Source: a virus
Virus record (IMG/VR): IMGVR_UViG_3300044641_006875
Location: 1-45,854 of that record
Strand: one strand, 5' to 3'
Length of the DNA stretch: 45,854 nucleotides
The notes under the pieces are model-generated. The model did not search any database, was not told where the DNA came from, and saw only the letters and a program-made list of their open reading frames with translations. Positions 42,030 to 45,854 of this stretch are shown here, one piece after another; the first letter of the stretch is position 1, and each line of letters starts with the position of its first letter. A program made the translations under genes and the position numbers.

Positions 42030-42223
42030 CTATATCTTTTATTTAATTCCCCATTAACATTATTATACAATATTTCAATTGATTCTAATTGTTTTGTAAG
42101 TTCAATTATAATTTCTTTAGTTTTATCAAACTCACCAATTAAAAAATCTCTAGCATCAACAAGATCTTTATTACTGGAGTTTACAACATCATTACTGATT
42201 TCTATAACTTTATTCAATTCCAT
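42026..42223 (-). CDS. Small coiled-coil protein in the baseplate operon
   Basis: A 65-residue protein, nearly all helix with heptad-like spacing (ELTKQLESIEILYNNVNGEL). Between two baseplate-type genes, 1 nt from the upstream one and overlapping the downstream one. Possibly a small assembly factor. Confidence 0.62.
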   Translation of the reverse strand: MELNKVIEISNDVVNSSNKDLVDARDFLIGEFDKTKEIIIELTKQLESIEILYNNVNGELNKRYR

Positions 42224-42224
42224 A

Positions 42225-44108
42225 TTATGTTAGTTTACCGTGAGCTTTTAATATACCTGGTGGTATTATAGCGGCACCACCTAATGGTGCAACGGGTATT
42301 TGTGCATAATCTAAACTAACCTGCACAAATGAATTTTGATCCATTTCTTTTTGGTGTCCTTTGATTATTGAAGAGAAAAACGCAACAACATTATTGTCTT
42401 GACCATATAGATCACCAGTTGGTATACCATTTGCTTCTAATAGTTCACCAATATTCATAATTGCTCTATCTTCACTATATCCTGGAAGTCTTTTTGATAA
42501 TTGTAATAGTAATCCAGGTATTTTTTGGGACACACCAACTTTTAATTGATTTAATAATGCTAAAATAGCATTGTAAAAATCATCACATGACGCAATACCA
42601 ATAAATGGAATTAACGCCGCTAAAATATCAATCAATGCTGTTAATATTACTAGATATCTCTTTTTAGAATTCTTTAAAATTCTTCTTGCTAAATCTTTCA
42701 ATATTAATGCTAACTGTGGTTTAACTTTTGTCCAAAAAACAGTTAAAAACTTATTAAAGATATCTTTAATAATGTTATACACCATTTTGGTTAAATTCTT
42801 AATAATTGTTTGAATTGTTGTTACTGCATTTATAACAGCAGATTTTAATATTTTCCAAAGTACAACAACCGGAAAAAACATCTTTGCTGAAAACACTGAA
42901 GATATTAACGCTTTAGGTAAATTTTTTAAAGAATTAAAATCAAGATTAGCAGCAAATTGTGGGTATGGTATTGATAAATTTTGATTTGCGGCGTCTTTTG
43001 CAACTTTCGATAAAGCGCTATTATATAAATCTGTGATATCATTTTTAGTTGTAGAAAAAAATGCAAATTCTTCAACAATACCTTGATTAACCGGAATAGT
43101 AAAATTATTACAATCTGTAAATTTTAATACTTTTTGATATCTTAAATTCTCATCATCAATATCAATACCTTCAACATCATCAAAATTAAAAAACGCACCT
43201 AGATCTACATCACCCTCATTAAACTGATCAACTGGGTTTTGTTTTAATTCATTGTTCTGTGGTTTAGCACAAACTGCACAAATTTTATCAATGACTCTAG
43301 TTAATTTATTTACATTAACATCATAGCTTGCGTTTGTTACATTAATACCACCAGCCGGGATTAACATGGAAAAACTATTCTTTAATACATCAGATATTTT
43401 TGGAAACTCAATAGTTTCATAATACTTTGTAATAAATTGGTCAACTGTTGTTCCACCAGCTTGAAGCCCCTCTATTTTATATTTTTGAATAGCACTGTCC
43501 CATTCCATTGAAAATAGCTGAGTTTCATCTATTGATTGAAAGATATATGAACCACCACTAAATTTCTCATAAAATATTTTATTCATTTTTATTTTATCAC
43601 CATTAGCTTGTGGCCCCTCATATATTATTTTACCCAAACCCGTTTGAGGGTCTGTTTGTAACATATCTAAAAGATCAAATTCTTTTGGGGAAATCGTTAA
43701 TCCACTAACAGGCATTGGTGTGGTTGTACCGCAATTCATATCACTGTCACTAGCAAAAAACAACTTTCTAACGTTATCTAAAAAAATCGGCTTAACTGAT
43801 TCGGTTGTTTCTTTAACAGATTCTCTGGTGATTCTTCTTAACATACTTTCACCGTTTTTTTGTTTTACGGGAAGTATTTTTTGTAAATCTGTGGTTATTT
43901 TTTCAAATATATTTTCTACGTTTGGTAGTTTCTGTTTTGCTTTGTCAGCATAACTTTCTAATGTACCACCAATCTGTCCTTGTAAATTTTCTAATGTATC
44001 GTCATATGTTTTCAATAGATCTTCAACGCCTTTTTTTGTGTCATTGGCTTGTTGAATAATTTTAAACTTGGATTTAATTTCCCTTTGTTTATTTTTAAGA
44101 TCTACCAT
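42225..44108 (-). CDS. Large tail/baseplate protein with hydrophobic helical region
   Basis: A 627-residue protein. N-terminal about 115 residues are charged helices. The central part is mixed, with C-A-V-C and C-G near 130-285. A long hydrophobic helical stretch follows (about 400-520; FFPVVVLWKILKSAVINAV, YLVILTALIDILAALIPFIG), as in tape-measure or hub proteins that meet the membrane. The C-terminus is globular. No T4 homologue can be named; gp29-type hub function is only a guess from position. Confidence 0.55.
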   Translation of the reverse strand: MVDLKNKQREIKSKFKIIQQANDTKKGVEDLLKTYDDTLENLQGQIGGTLESYADKAKQKLPNVENIFEKITTDLQKILPVKQKNGESMLRRITRESVKETTESVKPIFLDNVRKLFFASDSDMNCGTTTPMPVSGLTISPKEFDLLDMLQTDPQTGLGKIIYEGPQANGDKIKMNKIFYEKFSGGSYIFQSIDETQLFSMEWDSAIQKYKIEGLQAGGTTVDQFITKYYETIEFPKISDVLKNSFSMLIPAGGINVTNASYDVNVNKLTRVIDKICAVCAKPQNNELKQNPVDQFNEGDVDLGAFFNFDDVEGIDIDDENLRYQKVLKFTDCNNFTIPVNQGIVEEFAFFSTTKNDITDLYNSALSKVAKDAANQNLSIPYPQFAANLDFNSLKNLPKALISSVFSAKMFFPVVVLWKILKSAVINAVTTIQTIIKNLTKMVYNIIKDIFNKFLTVFWTKVKPQLALILKDLARRILKNSKKRYLVILTALIDILAALIPFIGIASCDDFYNAILALLNQLKVGVSQKIPGLLLQLSKRLPGYSEDRAIMNIGELLEANGIPTGDLYGQDNNVVAFFSSIIKGHQKEMDQNSFVQVSLDYAQIPVAPLGGAAIIPPGILKAHGKLT

Positions 44109-44482
44109 TATATTTCATATTTTTGATCCTGGCCTTTATCGTCGTTACCTACTAATTTTTCTAGCAATTCTCTATCCTCGTCTGTTAATGTCATTTTACC
44201 TGCTGAAAATTTATCACCAGATGCGGCACCCTTTTGAATAAGGGTATTTTGAATCTTAACTAAAGAGATTTTCTTTTCAGTACATTCATTCAAAATCTTT
44301 TGTTGTTCTTTAATTACTGGCCCAATAACAGACATATCCTCAGATTCTTTCATAAAAGAAAGCATCTTTTTCATTATCAATGTAGCAGTGTTTTTTTGCT
44401 CCACGATATCGAAATATATTTCTTGCATTAACGATAGCGCAGAGTCTGTATCTAACGCTAAGTTTTTCTTCGGTGGTCTCAT
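44108..44482 (-). CDS. Hypothetical helical protein next to the late sigma gene
   Basis: A 124-residue, mostly helical protein (LALDTDSALSLMQEIYFDIV onward) with an acidic C-terminus. The start ATG at 44482 is 3 nt after a TATTTATT box. It shares one base with the stop/start of the following gene. Not recognised. Confidence 0.65.
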   Translation of the reverse strand: MRPPKKNLALDTDSALSLMQEIYFDIVEQKNTATLIMKKMLSFMKESEDMSVIGPVIKEQQKILNECTEKKISLVKIQNTLIQKGAASGDKFSAGKMTLTDEDRELLEKLVGNDDKGQDQKYEI

Positions 44483-44485
44483 ACT

Positions 44486-44493
44486 AATAAATA
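44486..44493 (-). promoter_or_regulatory. Late-type box TATTTATT, 3 nt before ATG 44482
   Basis: On the - strand TATTTATT-AGT-ATG, in the short gap after the sigma factor gene. Confidence 0.52.
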
Positions 44494-44497
44494 GGGT

Positions 44498-45196
44498 TTA
44501 ATCTAAAAATCCACCTAAAACACCATCATATAGTAATTTGTATCGTTTAAGCGATATTCTAATCTCTTTTGTTGATAATGATGTCATTTCTCTTAGAGAT
44601 AGGAGGATTAAATTCTTATTAAATTTGTTACCATCACCAATTTGAAAGATCCTATCAAAATTGCTGAATATCTCCAAAAGGGCGTAACCTAATTTTTTTT
44701 CATTATCTGTTAACTCTTCAGTCTCAATAAAATCTTCAAGTTTATTTGTTAGGTTGATAATGACTTCAGAATAATCTATATGATATTCATCGATTGTATA
44801 TGAAAAATCAACCCTGCTCTCAATATCTTCAGAAATATCCTCATATGATATACTTCTGTTTTGATCTTTTGTATCCTTTTGGATGGCCCCCATTAAGTAG
44901 TTCTTACATATGGTACCAAAATAGGAATACGCTTTGTGATTTTTTGTATGGTCAAATTTATTTATTTTAGTTATAAGAAAAGACATTGTATCTGTATGTA
45001 AGTCCTCAAATTCAAAATCTTTTCTATATAACTTGTATCTTCTTATGATACTCTCAACCATTATAATTAGGGGTTCTCGTAAATATTCGTTGAATATCTT
45101 GTTTCTTTCTGCATCGTCACTACTTTCTAGGTAATTAACTACCGCCTTTTCTTGATCCTCCCCAAAATAAACTTTTTGGGTACGTTTTCTTGGCAT
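44498..45196 (-). CDS. gp55: Late transcription sigma factor (T4 gp55-like)
   Basis: A 232-residue sigma70-family protein. Region 2 is visible: MVESIIRRYKLYRKDFEFED, LHTDTMSFLITKINKFDHTK, then HKAYSYFGTICKNYLMGAIQ, as in T4 gp55 and relatives. A region 4-like C-terminus is weak or absent (LSTKEIRISLKRYK). It should recognise the short late promoter without a -35 element; the recurrent TATTTATA boxes in this window are the natural candidates. It overlaps the end of the glycosyltransferase gene by 1 nt. Confidence 0.85.
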   Translation of the reverse strand: MPRKRTQKVYFGEDQEKAVVNYLESSDDAERNKIFNEYLREPLIIMVESIIRRYKLYRKDFEFEDLHTDTMSFLITKINKFDHTKNHKAYSYFGTICKNYLMGAIQKDTKDQNRSISYEDISEDIESRVDFSYTIDEYHIDYSEVIINLTNKLEDFIETEELTDNEKKLGYALLEIFSNFDRIFQIGDGNKFNKNLILLSLREMTSLSTKEIRISLKRYKLLYDGVLGGFLD

Positions 45197-45854
45197 TAAT
45201 TTTCATTATAAATTACTTCTCGTTTATTTGTGAAGAAAAATTCTTTTTTGGCGGTTTCAACCCAAAATTTAGCTTCGTTTTCAGCAAGTTTTGTTTTCTC
45301 ATCATTTTTGTATAACCAGAATAATGAGTCTTCTCTTAGGTTAACGTGTCTATATCCAATTCTAGGTACAACCATGACTTTAGCACCGTTGTGTGTTAAT
45401 CTTAATAAGAATTCATAACCAAATGTTAGTTTGATATTTTCTTTAAATCCACCATTTTCACTAACTACTTTTGTTTTATATAATCCACCACTAATTTGGT
45501 AGCTTTGATATTCAATTAAAACCTCATTATCTAAAACACCTTGTTTCTCTGAAAATCCATAAGCCCAAACTGATTCATTTGTGAAATTAGTGAAATTACC
45601 TTCTTCGTCAACATCTTTAACTATTGGTAAAAAGACATCTACATCTGGATATTCTTTAACATATTGATTAACAGATTTCAACCAAATTTTTTGATATTCG
45701 TCATCAATCTCTAAAATAGAAAACCATTCTGTTGTGCAGCTTTTAATACCTTCATTTAGTTGTGAACAAAAGTCAGTTTCACCATTGTGGAGTTTATATT
45801 CAACCTCAATTTTTTTACCTAAATCAACGCTATCAAGTTCAGCTTTTAAATTAG
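45196..45854 (-). CDS. Glycosyltransferase family 2-like, C-terminal part (runs off the right edge)
   Basis: About 219 codons to the stop at 45196. The reading frame continues past 45681 to the window edge: TEWFSILEIDDEY (nt about 45700-45740) holds the D-D metal site after a typical N-E-G-I helix, and is followed by YPDVDVFLPIV and the acceptor-side domain (GGLYKTKVVSENGGFKE, then GYEFLLRL and VPRIGYRHV). TTG at 45681 is not the start; the true start lies outside. Target unknown, possibly phage DNA, capsid or host glycan. Confidence 0.78.
   Translation of the reverse strand, partial: NLKAELDSVDLGKKIEVEYKLHNGETDFCSQLNEGIKSCTTEWFSILEIDDEYQKIWLKSVNQYVKEYPDVDVFLPIVKDVDEEGNFTNFTNESVWAYGFSEKQGVLDNEVLIEYQSYQISGGLYKTKVVSENGGFKENIKLTFGYEFLLRLTHNGAKVMVVPRIGYRHVNLREDSLFWLYKNDEKTKLAENEAKFWVETAKKEFFFTNKREVIYNEN

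Overview
The window is part of the genome of a large tailed phage with T4-type (myovirus) head genes that probably infects a member of the Bacteroidota, most likely a Flavobacteriia-like host. A T4-like head block lies on the + strand (terminase 28133, portal 29963, prohead protease 33283, scaffold 34065, major capsid protein 35286). A gp5-like baseplate protein and a gp55-like late sigma factor lie on the - strand near the right end. Evidence for the host: AT-rich DNA, almost no Shine-Dalgarno sites, signal peptides and lipoboxes of Bacteroidota type, two perfect TTTG-N19-TAnnTTTG promoters, and a bS21 protein of Bacteroidota type. Both window ends cut through glycosyltransferase genes, and no tail sheath/tube or replication genes are present, so this is an excerpt of a larger genome.

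Layout. 1-5900 (- strand): a glycosyltransferase start, a metallophosphoesterase, a roughly 840-nt gene-free and highly structured RNA candidate with its own host-type promoter, a twitch/radical-SAM protein, eight canonical tRNAs (Met-CAT, Tyr-GTA, Leu-TAG, Arg-TCT, Leu-TAA, Glu-TTC, Ser-TGA, Asp-GTC), a tRNA-like oddity, a small outer-membrane protein, and a second RNA candidate of about 190 nt closed by a terminal stem and a U-run. 6014-17425 (+ strand): an unusual run of exported proteins: two secreted proteins with dockerin-like and cohesin-like modules (one with an EPN-type C-type lectin domain), outer-membrane barrels, two lipoproteins with sorting-domain-like folds, holin-like membrane proteins and a CsgG-like protein. 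17408-22781 (- strand): small membrane proteins, an RNA ligase plus P-loop polynucleotide kinase (RNA repair), a zinc-site protein, a lipoprotein and a ClpC-type unfoldase lacking the N-domain. 22947-37416 (mostly +): Hsp20, KTSC, a nucleotidyltransferase, acidic virion-type proteins and the head morphogenesis genes, with bS21 on the - strand at 32520. 37413-45854 (- strand): small basic/cysteine virion-type proteins, baseplate/tail proteins, late sigma factor and a glycosyltransferase.

How it may work together. The phage appears to take over translation (tRNAs, bS21, RNA repair, possibly the large RNAs), proteostasis (ClpC-like, Hsp20) and the host envelope (the exported cluster), and runs late transcription with a gp55-type sigma. 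A recurrent box, TATTTAT(A/C/T), lies just upstream of late genes on both strands, in at least six cases only 3-4 nt before the ATG. This suggests a phage-specific late promoter and very short or leaderless mRNAs. All assignments come from reading motifs by eye; no database search was run.
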